Shown piece after piece: positions 36,301-51,300 of a stretch of 64,000 nucleotides of DNA. The stretch comes from Perognathus longimembris pacificus (lineage: Eukaryota; Chordata; Mammalia; Rodentia; Heteromyidae): contig NC_063188.1 of the NCBI RefSeq assembly GCF_023159225.1, positions 35,392,021 to 35,456,020 of the forward strand, given 5' to 3'. Position 1 is the stretch's first letter. The number at the start of each line of letters is the position of its first letter. The position numbers were made by a program, and so were the translations under genes. The notes beneath the pieces are model-generated. The model ran no database searches. It saw only the letters and a list, made by a program, of their open reading frames with translations, and was not told the origin of the DNA.

Positions 36301-39300
36301 CAAAACCTTAAAGACATAAGCAAAGAGTGTAACATTTTTGCTGATGACATTGTTTTCGAGAAAGAAAATTGCCATTTGCCAAATCGCTATTTTAATGAAA
36401 AAATGAACATTGTTTAATTAAGGTATGCTAGTTTGAAAAAGATATTACAAATACATTTATGACCAGAAGGAAAAGGACATACATTGCTTTAGTTAACTAA
36501 AATGTTTCCCTCATTTTTTGCTCTCATTTAAGGATGTAAATTATACCTTGTCACCACGGGTACAGAGAAATCTCAGATTCTTGATTGCCCTGCGCTTCAG
36601 CTCATTTTCCAGAATTCTTGACTGCAAAGAGCGCACTTCAATGGCCTTCTGGCCCCATCCAGTGGTTCTCTGTGTACACTCATATGCTTCAATACAAAAG
36701 AAAAAAAACCCTCAGAACAACACAGTCTTGCCAGCAGTAACAGAAAATTAGAAATACACTCAAGTTTTGATTATTAAAAGTTCACAAGTTGAACAAAAAA
36801 TGTACTCACTGCCTTACATATGAATCTGTAACCCCTCTGTATCACACTTTGACAGTAAAGAAAAAAGTATATAAAAAAGTTCTTAGTTTTCCCTTATTCA
36901 GCAGTTAATCAGTTAGTAATTTTGCTGTTCTGGAGTGTCTTCAAACCAGCTACCTGAAGGCAACATTGCATCTAACATTGATTTGCTAGGTGTCTAGTAA
37001 TTCCTTCATATTCTCTAAAAACACAAATAAAGCCAATAGTTCATTCTCCCATCTTTTTAGATATTAAGATTTACCCACAGTTATTCTTTATTTTATTTGT
37101 AGGGTAGTACGTGGCCTTATGTACAAATAGGAGGTCCTAATAAGGTACTGTATTTATGTTTATGTGACCTACATGGAAGCCTGACTCTTAAAAAGTAAAA
37201 TGTACAAAAGAACTTGTTCACATAATGACTTTAGTAACCTGAATGCGGTTAAATAAATTACCATGTTATATTCAGAAGTAAAGCTAATTTGCTGTATTAA
37301 AGCTTTATCTTGCTTAGGGAAATTTTATTAATATTAATTTTTTATGTCTGTTTTATAAGATTTTGTGACAATACAGAACATGGAAAATATCTTAAAGCAG
37401 AAAAACTAATTATGTAAATCACCATATAGGCAGCTAATGTAAGGTATTTTCGGTCACAGGGAGCAATGTTAACATTAATGTTTAACTTTCAAGTTACTGT
37501 TCTTTGTGCATTTTATGGGAAAGAAAATTTCTATAATTAAGTGAACTCTAGACATTTAAATTAATGTAAAATTATAATTAATATTATAATAGTCTAGAAA
37601 ATATAAAAACAAAACAGTGTCATCATATATGATCACAATCAAAGTCAGAATCCATTCATTTAATTTTCCATTTTCTATTTTGAATAGAATAAACTTTGCC
37701 TGGATATACTTTCCATCTAAGTCCTTGAAAATTTTCATCATGTTCAAATTACTTGGATGCCTTTCGTCAAATCAGAATTTACTTGTCATTCAGATATGTG
37801 TGTTTGTGTGTATAAAATATACATGAAAGGACTCATGAAGGAATTATTCACCTATTTTTTCAGGCAAGTTCTCTATCACTTGAGCTATTCCACTAGCCCT
37901 CAATTTTTAAACTTCTATGAAAGTCACTTTCATAGGCATATTGTAACCGTTGTAACCCTCAAAAACTTATGAAGCAATTATTCTGCCCTGCTCCCTTTCC
38001 TATTAAATGTCAAACTACTTATGTGTATGAAATTGACATTAAAATGTTACATTAAAATAATATTTTGACTTGGAAAAATATCCATTTTGAAAGAAATGAA
38101 TAAATCTAGTTCAGACCAGAATTAAAATTACCCAAGATTATAATGGAAATAAAGAGCACCAGTAGTCCAACTGAAAGGAACAAGTAATAAATCATTTATA
38201 TAGATTTGTTTTTTTTTTCACCAAATGACCACTTCATTAGAAATAGTAGCAGGTGTGTGGTATTTTACATTTATAATCCCAGCATTTGAGAGGCTGAGGC
38301 AGGAGGACCATGAATTCAAGGCCAGTTTGGACTATAGAGAAAGATCCTGCCTCGAAAAAAAGTAGTTTTACACAGAGTAAAATATTTTACGCCAAGTAAA
38401 ACTTTTTATACCTAATACACAGGCAATTTTGTGAGTCCAAGTACCCAGTTCATATAGCCACATCATTTCTCCTTTAAATCTTGTAGCGTCTGCCACTAGT
38501 TATTGACCTAGCATGGCTACCTGCTTGCTGAAATAAAATTCAGCTATTTGGAAGTGGGATTACTTGGTAGAATTTTCTGTGATTATTAAGCCTCTCTATT
38601 CTTGAGAATGCAGAGTGATTATTTATTACTGAAAACATTTATCATATTAGTTCAAGGAAATATAAAAATTCTAATACCAAAATCTGGATTTAAATAACTA
38701 ATAGCTTGTTTTAGAGAGAAAATTAAGAGTATTGATTTCCTTAATATCAGTGTGTAATTGTAGTATACTCTTTCAAAATATCCGACATATGTAACTTAAT
38801 GTGCTCAAAATTTCACAAACCCATTTAAATTTTTGCAATAAAGTTAAGAATAGGTGAGTTTGGGGAAGAGAGACTAGGTATAGTAATATAGGAGGTAATT
38901 ATGATCAAAGCACTTTATGGGCATTTATGGAAATATTACAATGAAATCCCTCACTTTGCATAATTAACATATGGTAATAAAGTGATCTTAAATACATCAT
39001 GTGCTTGTATTGCTATAATTTTTTTCTTCTGAATGTCTTTCAAATCCTGTCAACTTAAAATAATGTTTTGTTTTAGGGTAAAATTAGTTTAGAAATTGTC
39101 TTCTATAAAGACAAGGACTCCACAAGAAGACTTTTCGAATCCTTTTTGATTCCTATGGTTTTGTAGGGACATAAATATAGGGATTTGAACTGTATTTCAA
39201 ATTTCCATTTATGATGAACTTACTGATTACCAAAATATCTTTGTAAAGACATATTATTTCTGTTTTCTTTTAAAAAATAATATTTTATTGTAAAGGTGAC

Positions 39301-42300
39301 GTACAGAGGGTAACAGTTGTATAAGTAAGGTAATGAGTTCATTCCTTGTCAAACAGTATTATACCCTCCTTTGTTTTCTCCCACTTTCCCTCCCCCTGAC
39401 TCCTCTCCACCCCAAGTTGTACAGTTCATTTACAACATAGTGTCTTGTGAGTACTGATGTTGTATTGGTTTACCCTTTATCCTTTGTCTCACCATTTTGT
39501 GATTCCCCTTCTCTTCACCAAATCAGATAAATGTATATACAAAACACAGGATATTTTCTTTTGCCCTAGATCTGTCAATTTTATAAAAAGCATTTATCTT
39601 CTGTCACTTAAAATGGTTTTAAATCCTGTGAGGCTTCTTACCTGTTTAAAAATTGGGGCAGGTTTTCAGGACAATCCTCAGCCCTGACTACATATGCAAA
39701 AGTAAAGGAGGATGTGATATAATGCAAAGTGCTATCACTCCACAGAAAAAGTAGTCATTAAAAATCATTTCTGTCAAAGTGTATTCCTTAAAGTGACATG
39801 GAAGGTTGGGTTGGGTCATTTTTATTCATTTTATAGATATTTCTAATGTTTCTGGTTTCTCTCTGCATTTCTGTCCAGCTCTGTCTCTGTCTCTCTTTTT
39901 TTGTTGTCTATACCCTCCATTTATACCCACAGATTCATGTTTGCCTTGTATTTGCTCCATTAAATTCATTTTCATTTAAGGAATAGTTATCTTGCACTAT
40001 ATCATCTTGCCTTCTTTAATATTTTTACTTTTCATGTGCATGCTGTTTAATATGCATACACTATCTTGAATTACTCCTGTTGTCACCAAGCCTCAATCAT
40101 AAGCAGGAATCTCAAGTTATTTTAATCTACCAGTTCAGTAGTCATACATTATTTAGAAAAGAAAAATATGTCCTGGTTTGATGAAGATGAAAAAGAAGTT
40201 TTCTTTATATTACCTTTGGGTTGGTATCTGACAGACATTCTAAAAAGTCATACATATCATTTTTTCTAAATGTTTTGATTTTTCACAGGAATAGCACTCA
40301 TTAAACAGAACAGGAGTATAGGAAACATAAATATTTTGCTCTTCTTTTATGACTCTCTGACAGTCTGCTAAGATCTTTATCTTAAGTCAGTCTGATGGAA
40401 AGAAGCAAGTTTAACATTAGTATGAAGTCTGGAAGCAAAGAAAGTCAAAGAAAAATAATAGATTATTATGGATGGGAATTTGTTCCTATTTCAATTATGT
40501 AATTATTTCAATGAAAAACCCAAGATAACCCAAATCAATGTCTCTGTGGCTCTCTTGTGAAATTGCTAAGCATAAAACAAGCAGTTTTTTCACTTTACTA
40601 TGGAAAATCAGTGTCCAGGATTCCAAATTAACTTTCTGTGCATTGATAACATGAAATAATTTGGCAAATGTTTTCCTAGGACCTACATACATGTATACAT
40701 ACAGACAGACATACATTGAACCTCCAAGCTTCACTGGCATTTTATTGAAGAGTAAAAAAGATTATACATACCTGCAGAAGATGGTATGTCCCTCCATACT
40801 TCAAGGACCTTCTGGAACAGTTGTTCATTTTCTTCCACAGAGAGAGCTTCAGCATTGAAGGTGAGCATCACACCAATCCCCAAGCAATCAGGTAAAATTA
40901 TGATATTCTGTGGTAGAATGATATCCATTTGTTGGTATTACATTTCATAAAAATTTCTATGTTTAACACTTTATCTTTACCCTTCTAATTGAAGCAGCTT
41001 AGTTGAGTAATAGACCAAAAACAGGTTTAAAGTTCAGGAAGGAAAGAAACTTTGAATTCCAAAGTAGCATGGCATCTCATACTTGAAAAGAGCTGCTTTC
41101 CTTATGTCCTAAAATAATTTACCTTGAACATTAAATATATCTGAATAAAGTATAGATACATGTCAAACATAGAGTGAATTCTTGAGCATCCAAAAATTGT
41201 ATGTATGGTAATGGAAAAAACATTACTCATTAAAGACATGAACTTAAGATTGATTTCAGCAATTAATGAACCACTTAGCAATGTATGTGTAAATGAAATC
41301 ATACACAATTCTAGGGTATTCGTTAACTCATTAAAATCAAAGCCAGAAAAGCAACCTTAAAATAGCTTGAGTTTGTAGTGCTCACAAGGGGAAGCTTTAC
41401 ATTATCTTTACAGTTTGAATCATAAGCCATCTCCTTTGTCTTACAAAAAGTATTTAATTTGTTCTCTAATGTTAAAATACATTCAGTACACTTAGAGACA
41501 TATTAGGTGATGTAATCAGAAATACTAAGAAATGCCTAAGCATTTTTATATTTCATGATACATAAAGTGATGTGACAAATTGCTAAAAGTACGGTTCCAG
41601 ATACTGTCACATCAATAATACTTCCCTGAGAAATGAGCAACTGTTTCTCCAAATTAACAAGTTATAGAAAGAAAAAAAAGTCAGAAACTATACTTGCCAA
41701 ACCCAGTGTACTCAGGCCAAATGCTGGAGGCCATGTCTCAGCAACAACAATCCTTAAAACTAAAATGGGGATCCAGAGGTGAAAAGCAATTTTAATGCGT
41801 TCCCTGGGCACTTGCATGAGCAACTGAATCAGGAAATTTCAAGATGAAGGAAGAGAATAAAAGTAATTGCAAGAAATAAAGTTGTCCGAACAAAATCTGT
41901 TTGCAATAAACTGGACTGTGGCAAGTCCAGACAGCCTCTGGGGGTGATTCTCTTGTTTCTTAGATGATTCCTGAAGTAATGAGATAGTCTTTAGCACACA
42001 TGTCTCCCTTGTAGCATTACAGCTTTTGTAATCTCAGTGTCTTGGAAAAATTAGAGTTTATAATATCCTGTTTCAGAAGACACTCGTGCCACTCTCATAT
42101 TAGGTCTTTTTTAATGGGTCAAGACACTGGGGTATGTCCTAACTAAAAATAATTTTACATATACCTAAGGTATCCTAATTAGGTCAGAAAATGGTTTTTT
42201 TTAAAAACTCATCTCTCATTCTAGCTTCCATAGTAATTAACAGATGGTTTCGAAATGAAATAATTTTCCTCATTGTTTAGCCAGGTGGAACACTGGATTC

Positions 42301-45300
42301 AAACTACTTCAGTGGCTTTACAGATAAAGGTAAACTTGGACCCATGCTGCAATTCAGCATTTTCCTGACATCTAAATTAAGGCAATCTAATATGACTAAA
42401 CAAATAGTCAGGTGAAGAAGGCTGTGGACGACAACTCTTGGGTATATATACTAATAAAATGTTTCTCTTAAAATTAGTCTGTGGTTTTGGTGAACAGGTG
42501 CATTGATTTCTACATCAAAACAGGGTGAATTGCAGAGAATAAAAAGCGACCACTGGGTGATTGGCTAATATTTTTCAGGATGACCCAGATCATTTTTAAA
42601 TATATCTTTTCTAATGTTCTAATAACTGCATTTTTCTTTTGACTGATTTATTAGAGATATGACAGATTTTGAAAGAAATTCTGACAACTAAACTGATTTG
42701 AAAGCATAGCCCAGCTATGCTCACAGGTGGCTACACCTGTAATCCTAGCTATTCAGGAGGCTACAACGTGGACGATCACAGTTCAAAGCCAGCATAAGCA
42801 TTGAAGTCCATGGGACTCCATCTCTACAGTAACTTGCAAAAACCTAGGCTAGTGGTGTGACTGAAATTGTGTAGTCATAACAGAGCAAGCAAGCTAAGCA
42901 AGCATGAGGCCCTTAGTTCTAACCTTGAATAAAAGAGTACAATGGACATAGTGGGTCAAGTCTGTAAGTCTAGCTACTAGAGAAGTGCAGAATAGAAGAT
43001 TCTGGAATAAAGAAGTTCACTGGACCGGGTACATTTCCATGTGTCTATCATTCACAGTACAGGAGAAGCTCAAGTTGGAGAATCCCAGTCCAGGCTAGCC
43101 AGGGCATAGAGACTATTTGGAAAGTATCCAATAATGTACAATGAATGAATAACTAAATAATAAAAAAAAGAAAATGAAAACAAGAAAAGCTACACCAAAC
43201 AAATAATTAAAAAATAATTATTATACATGTATGAAATTGGAACTGGGAAACTAGAGGAGTTGGGTGGGATAGATGGAAGAGGGGAATAGTAGAAGGAGAG
43301 ACACTGACTGAAATTCATTGTACACATCAAAACATGTTAAATTGAAACTATTTTGTAAAACTATTTAAAGATAATAAAATTATTTTCAAAAGCTATTTTG
43401 ATTGGTTTACACTATATAGTTTTGTAAGTATTGCTGTTGCATTGGCTTGTGGTGTGAACCAACTGTACAACTTATACTGGGGGAGAGAACTGGGGAAGGG
43501 GGAAGGAGGGGAAAGTGAGGGAGGAGGTAACAAGTTGCATAAGAAATGTACACATTGCCTTATGTATGAAACTGTAACCCTCTGTATATCACTTTGACAA
43601 TAAAGAAATGAAAAAAAATAAGGAAATTTAAAAAAGACAGGCCTCTCTTGACACTGTGATGAATACCATTAAAATAATGCTACAAGAAACTTCTTGAGAG
43701 AAGCTGGAAAATGCAAGGACAAACAATTGAGGGAAGGAATGTAAGAATACTAAATGGATATTCCATATTTCAAATAATATCAAATAAATACTTAAAATTC
43801 AGAAGAAACAAAGGAACAAACAATTTACAAGTTTGTGGGATTACATGGTGAAATATGATGAAATGTTATGCTGGTCATTATAAGTTTAATAGCAATATGT
43901 AATTTTTAACAAAGAATTTAGGTTATTTTGATACAAATGGAAGTTTAAAAAAAGTAGGTACAGAAGCCAACGGGTGTGTGTGTTCCAGTACCAGGCTAGA
44001 ACTCAGGGCCTCATACTTTTGACATGGGTTTGCTCAAGGCTGGAGCTCTATCATTTGAGATATAGGTCCATTCTCCGCTCTTTGCTGGTTAACAGGAGAG
44101 ATGAATCTGAAGGACTTTCCTACCCAGACTGGCTTTGAAGATTTGAGGTCCTCAAATCTCAGCCTTCTGAGCAGCTAGGATTACAAGCATGAACTACCAG
44201 TGTCTGGCCCAATAGACAGTTAAACGTAGGGATCTACTGTGATTTGGTTTATATTTTATATGTGTGTGTGGGGAGGAAAGCAGGTTATAAAAGTATGTGC
44301 ATAAATAAATCTCTGGAAGGATTTATACAATTTTATAGCCAAAAGTGGTTAACTCTTCGTAATAGGATTTTGAGTGATTTAAAAAGAATTATTGAATTTT
44401 ATAATTATTTTTTTCTTTAACTTCTGTGAAAGTCTAACACCTGAGAGTTTGTGGAATCCAGAGACACCCAGTTGAGAACTAATGAAATAAAACTTAAGCT
44501 TACACAGGGGGAAAAAAAAGATATACCAGTTATCTTAAAAGATTTTCAAAGGAAGCAGACAATGCAAAAAGGGACTAGAAGTGTGGCTCCAGTGGCAGAG
44601 CACCTGCCAACAAGTGGGAGGTCCAGACTTCAAACCCACTGCATCAATCTGCCCCATAAATGTATAGAAATGTTTCCTGTGGGAATTCTTACATAAAGCT
44701 AAGCTGCTAAAATTTTGTCTAAAATCTGGGAATGAAGAAAAGGTAAAAACAGTTGTTTTATGCCTTCTTTCTAAATATAATATTCAGAAGGACAATAATC
44801 ATCATTGCCACCATCCAATTTAAAGTGCAGAATTACACTTAATATGTAAGTGGTATANNNNNNNNNNNNNNNNNNNNNNNNNNNNNNNNNNNNNNNNNNN
44901 NNNNNNNNNNNNNNNNNNNNNNNNNNNNNNNNNNNNNNNNNNNNNNNNNNNNNNNNNNNNNNNNNNNNNNNNNNNNNNNNNNNNNNNNNNNNNNNNNNNN
45001 NNNNNNNNNNNNNNNNNNNNNNNNNNNNNNNNNNNNNNNNNNNNNNNNNNNNNNNNNNNNNNNNNNNNNNNNNNNNNNNNNNNNNNNNNNNNNNNNNNNN
45101 NNNNNNNNNNNNNNNNNNNNNNNNNNNNNNNNNNNNNNNNNNNNNNNNNNNNNNNNNNNNNNNNNNNNNNNNNNNNNNNNNNNNNNNNNNNNNNNNNNNN
45201 NNNNNNNNNNNNNNNNNNNNNNNNNNNNNNNNNNNNNNNNNNNNNNNNNNNNNNNNNNNNNNNNNNNNNNNNNNNNNNNNNNNNNNNNNNNNNNNNNNNN

Positions 45301-48300
45301 NNNNNNNNNNNNNNNNNNNNNNNNNNNNNNNNNNNNNNNNNNNNNNNNNNNNNNNNNCTATGCTATGCTCAAGGTTGGACATAATTATAGCATTTCTATG
45401 ACTACCCATATTTTAAATGTTGTACCACATTTTTACTAATTATAATAATGTAAGAGTTAAGAATTGAGTGGAATTTGCAAGATGAATCCTTTTGTCAGAA
45501 ATCCCAAATATAATTGATTGAATATCAATATAATAAGAGAATAACTTAGAATTTTTTGTATACCATAGTTAAAGTAATAAACTAAGGAAGGCTATACATA
45601 TTAATGTTGCAATGCTGCTATTGCATTAAAATATATCTGAATATATCATGGACTGAAAGAATAAAGCAAGGACTGCAAACTGATGCTTTCTGAGCTCAAT
45701 TACTGTAAATGCATAAATACGGATGGCTAGAGAATGTAGATACAACTTCCATCTAAAAATGGGTGGGCATGAATCAGTTCCAGTTTATAATGGCAAGATA
45801 GTAATGTGGGCCTACATTGTCAGAATCTCTTTTATATCAGTAAAAGTTCAAATTTGAAATGTAAACTTCATTTTAAACAAAACAAAACAATAAAACATTG
45901 ATGAGACAGTCTATTTACAGAGCAGACAGCTATTTGTACTATAAAACCATTGGTGGTTTTTCTTTGTGCTTTTTTCTATTCTGGCACTTTATACTTACCT
46001 TATCTCCATTCCAGTAAAGTAATTGCTAGCTATAATTTTTGACTGGTCAGGTTTTTGAAAGTTGGAAAAATTAGTAGTATTATATAATATGTTCTAAGGA
46101 TCTTACATTATTTGGCAAGGTCACATCAGATATAACTTCTGATTCCGCATCAATGATGTGATAGCCATCTGCTGAGCTGAAGAAAATCTTCAGTGTCTTC
46201 TCAGGACCAATTGTTAGGTCAACTGTCACTGGCTTATAACCAAGAGTTGGAAATACCTGGAAATATAAAATTAAAATATGGCCAAAAGGCCAAGATAATA
46301 TTCTGACTAATATACAGATTTCTGTATTCTTTTGCCTCACTTACAATTTCATAAAATCCAAGTGAATTGTCTCAATGCTGTATTGCATTTAGGAACCCAT
46401 GTACAAAACCTTTTCTTGGGTTTACTACTATCATAAATATGCAATTATATTTAATTCCTAAACATTGTTTGCCTTCCAAGACCACATTGCCAATGATCAC
46501 TAGAGCTTCATATGGCCCTGAAAGGTATGGGCTGCCGTTAAATTCCTTGCCTTGAGCTTTAGCAAATGGAGGAGCTCATCTGGTCTCTTAAACCGGTTCG
46601 CTGGATCAGCTGCATTTATTTTTGCCAGTATTCGTATATAGGCTTCATATGACATATAGTCTCCTTCGGAGTCTGCTGATTGATCAATGCATACTTAGTA
46701 AGGAATGAAAAAGGCCAGACATGTTAACCTATCATAGACTGGATAGACGCTAGGTTCCTATGCTTTCTGCTCATGGTCATGGTAGAAAACTGAGCCTCAC
46801 AGTATGCACTATACTGTAGTCTTTAGGTAAGATTCATGAACTAGAATGAGGACTTGGACAAGAACTATGCATCATGATAGACAGACTGAACTTATCTCTT
46901 CATTTTTCAGTTCCATACCAGGTAGCCCTGACCAATCAGCAGACACCCAAGGAAAAGTCTATACCCAAATACTGACAGCTAAACCAAGGCCCAGTTTAAG
47001 AAGATCAGATTGGGGATGTGCTATGTGTTTAGATAGACCCAGACTTCCCTGTTTATAAAGGGATATGGTTATTGTGAAAATACTCTTAAGGAACAGTCAT
47101 AAGAATTAGCCATGTTTACTTTTTACATGTAAGCTTTTAGCTTACAAAATAGGTCATGTACAGAGATCCTGACCTAAAACACGGGAAGTATTTTATTAAT
47201 ATCTTTCTGGAGTCTACCTGAATATGTCCCTATCAATGCATTGCTAAAATCTATGCAGAGACCAGCTAGTTTAATATCATCTGGAACATTTGGTCAAAAT
47301 AGAGATCCCTAGGCCCAACTCCAGACACAGTAATTGAGCCTGGGGTTCAACCTGAGATCTAAATGATCTTACAAATGGTCCAGCTGATTCTGATGCACAT
47401 CCACTGTTAAGAGCTATTTGGCTTGCTAGAATGCTGCAGTTTCACTTATCAGACCTCATTACAAAATAAGCATATTTAGGTGGAAACTAAGCATTATATG
47501 TAAGGTTTTCACAGCCCTCAGATTACAGAGTGTGATAAAAAATATCTGCAACATCATGTTTGGGACATTTACATTTTAATTATTTTTTCTTATTATTTTG
47601 ATATGTTGTACAAAGGGGTTTAAATTTCACATATCATTTTATGAGCACAGTGATCAATACACCTCTTCAGTTAGTCCTCTCGACCTATCCCAACCCCATG
47701 CATCCTCTGAAGTTACCTAGTTCTATTTTAACACAGGTGCACTGAATATTATGACTGTATTCTCCCACCCTTCCTCTCTCCATTCATCTGCCCCTCCCAT
47801 CCTCTCACAATACTTGTTTCAGCTTTTGGTTCCCTTCTGTGGCTGATCCACAGAATTTCCGTTAAACTATAACGAAGATAGAAAAACCCCAATAACTGTA
47901 ATCACTATTCCTCACAATAGTTTCATAGGAGAAAGTATTTGGAATTTCAGCTTGGAAGGAATGGAGACAACCCCTTGGTTCTCCACAAACACATATTATT
48001 TATAGTAACTGGAGTAAAGATTTCCTCTTGTTTCTTGCAGCTTCCAATGGGGTTCCCTGTAATGATCCCATATCTCTTCTTACCTTCCCTCTGCTCTCCA
48101 CCCCACACTAAGAGGAAACAAGGACTTTCTTAGCTTCAAGTCACTGGGGTAGCACCAGAAGCCTGTGTTTGGACCTCTAGAAGAAAATGTCTTCATGTTG
48201 ACTACAGGAAATGGGAGTGAGGAGTTTGTGGGGATGTCCTGTACAGGGTGGGTCAGGGATTTCCCTCACATTTTCCCTCGATGTGGTCCCTGTGGATTGT

Positions 48301-51300
48301 CTAAAAAACGGTGAAATGATCATTATTGACATGATATATCCAAAGTACATTAAATGTAGAAGAATGGTATTTCCACTTTTATAACACAAAATACAGCTTT
48401 GCTTACAATTTCTTCTTGAAAGAAAAATGGCATGATCCAAAGGAAAAGATCACTCACTTTAATAGCAGTGTTTTCATCAAAGGACTTTGGTGCCCATGCA
48501 TAAAGGTGAATAGATGATTTCAAAGCAATTGCAATGTAGGTTGTTTCTTCATGTTGTACTACAAAAAATAACAATGCCTCAAAATTAACAAGAACACAGG
48601 GTTTACTTGTTATTGAAAAGGTCATAAATAGAGTTCAAGAGCACAAACTGTATTTTCAAGAAAGTTTTTTATTTAAAATTTGATGGTCTCCCAAATGGTA
48701 ATAAGAATGCTCTGTAGTTTTATGCAGTGTTTGTGTTAGCCTTTCAAAAGAATTCTAAATTGCACATGGAAAACTTTATCATCAGTGAAAGAAATTTAAA
48801 GAGCTAACTGGGTACATCCCTGTAATGTCAATACTACAACGGCTCAGAAAGAAAGAATTGTGACTTTGAAGCTAGCTTCAGTTATGAGAGAAACCCTGTT
48901 TCAAAAGAAATCAATGGAGATATAACATGTACAAGGTACTGGGTTTGATCCTGAACAACACAGAAAAAGTACAACCAAACAAAATTTCCCCCAAAACTAC
49001 AGATAAAAGTAAATGGAAAAATTTATCTCTACAGATACAATGCAATCTATTGAAATCTCAACTGCTTGGTTTGTAGAAAAGAAAAGGCTATTCCTAAATT
49101 TCACATGGAATTATAATTTCTCAATAACCAAAACAATTTTGAAAAAAAGCCAAAGTTGGAGGACTTACAATTCCTGATTCCCAGACTTACTGTAAGATAT
49201 TGTAATAAAAATCACATGGTATTGACACAAGCATAGGCATAGATCAGTCCCAAGATCATTCAATATGGAAAAAAACCCAAGTCTTCAGTTAATATTACTG
49301 GCATAGCTGGAAAGCCACATGCAAAAGAAGAAATTAGGACCCCTCTCATCTCAGATCATATATAAAAATTAAGTTCAAATGGAACAAAGTTGTATGTAAG
49401 AGTTAACACTCTAAAACTCTTAATAAACAGAGATAAACATTGATGATTTTGAATATGAGAGTGGATTCTCATATTTGACCCAAGTATTCTGAGACAAAAG
49501 ATATATATATTAGCTTTCAAACTGAAAAATTTCTGTTCATTAAAAGACGTAATTGAAAGTAAAAATACAATTTATGAACTAGAAGAAAGTATTTGTAAGC
49601 TATAAATTTGGTAAGTCCATTAGAAAGACTATTTTAAAAAGGCTATAAATAAAAAATAAAAACAAGCAAAGACTTTAATAGTCACTTTTCAAAGGATGAT
49701 ATATAAAAGATCAATTAACACATGAAAGCCTAACTTAATAATCAGGTAGATACAAATTACAATAAGCACCAGTTTACACCTCTTAGGATAGCTTTAACAT
49801 TGGCAAGTGTTTGGAAGGATGTAGAGAATATAAGGTCCTCACACATTATTAATACTAATGAAAAATGGTATATTCACTTTCAAAACAATGTATCAGTACT
49901 ATTCAAGAGAAAATAAAAATGTATACCCATATACAAATATACAGAATATTTCACTTGTCAGTGAAACAAATTTTGAGTAGTAGGATGGGTTAAATAAAGG
50001 CAGTTAGAAAAACTGGACTTAACTAGTCCATACCCTCACCAAGAGCACAGATTTTGAAGGCTATTTTATATCTCTGTGAACTAATCTTTACAAGGGAAAT
50101 GTAAAATAAAAGCAATATAACCTCCTGAGTTAACATATTGAGATATCATTCACCTCTGGGGATGTGAGATTTATATAATATGACCAGAGGAAAGTAGTGA
50201 TATCTACATGTGAAGATAGCAGTGAATTATAGGAACTCATAATGGTACATGTGCACAAATGAACACATGTGGACATCTATCCTACCAAAGCCATTTCTAT
50301 GCAGAACATAATAGTTCATAAAAGAATTTCCTGTTACAATTTGTACGAGGTGATTTGAATTATTGCTATTGAGTTATTGAAAATATTCTCTAATCACACG
50401 TTAAATAGAGATTTTACTCATTGATATTGGCAGTGGCATCAAAAGTCAGTAGATCTTAGAAGATTTTTCTTTCTCATTCATGACATTTCCTGGTCAGTAT
50501 TAAGAGAAATTCTATTTTATCTGCTTTAGCGACAGAACATCTTATGATTTTTCCAGGTTGTTGAAGATATCTCCAGAAACAATTATGTAATTGGAGTTAT
50601 ATAGCAGTTCGGTTTAGCTTTAGATTAACTGGGAAGAAAAGGGTGACAATGTAAACCAAATTTAGCTTCCATAGTGATTTCAATCAGTATTTCTCTCATT
50701 AAGAATAAAGATTGCAGTGGGAAAGACCTGGAAGATTTATCAAATAAATTCATTCATCTTGGTATTTTAAGTTGTAAATTCTTTACTTTCTCTGGTCTTC
50801 TTTCATAATTATGCAATTGAAATGAAAAGAAGCACACTTCATGTAGCTGTAGTAGAAATGAAATGGGACTTACGAACACTGAAGTGCTCACAGCCAGTCA
50901 GCTTGTCAATAGCTTTGCAAGCTTCCTCTGTCTTCAGCATTTCTTCTTGACGCCGTTTACTTTCTGGATCATTATGCAGAATCTTGTTCCTCAGCCAAGT
51001 CAAATGATACACCCGAAGTCTGTTCTTACGGCCTAATATACAAGGAAAATATAGTATTTTGATCTTATATTTTGTATTGTGGAAGAACAGAAAAGTAGGG
51101 GCATGATAAAAAAATTTCACTTTGTGAAAACTATATTGGTTGAGGATCTCCACTTAAGAATTTAGAAATATAATAACAATATAATCTTGGTTTTCAATTG
51201 CAAGACATATCAAAGTGTCTACTAGAGAACTATGTGCCTGTCTGAAGAGGATCTAAAACATTCCTTTACAACAAATTAGGATTGCCACTAAGCAGGTAGC

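Noticed and set aside
44771..45409. Open frames of 180-210 codons across the second N gap
   Set aside because: Created by the 500 N; no supporting protein similarity on either side.
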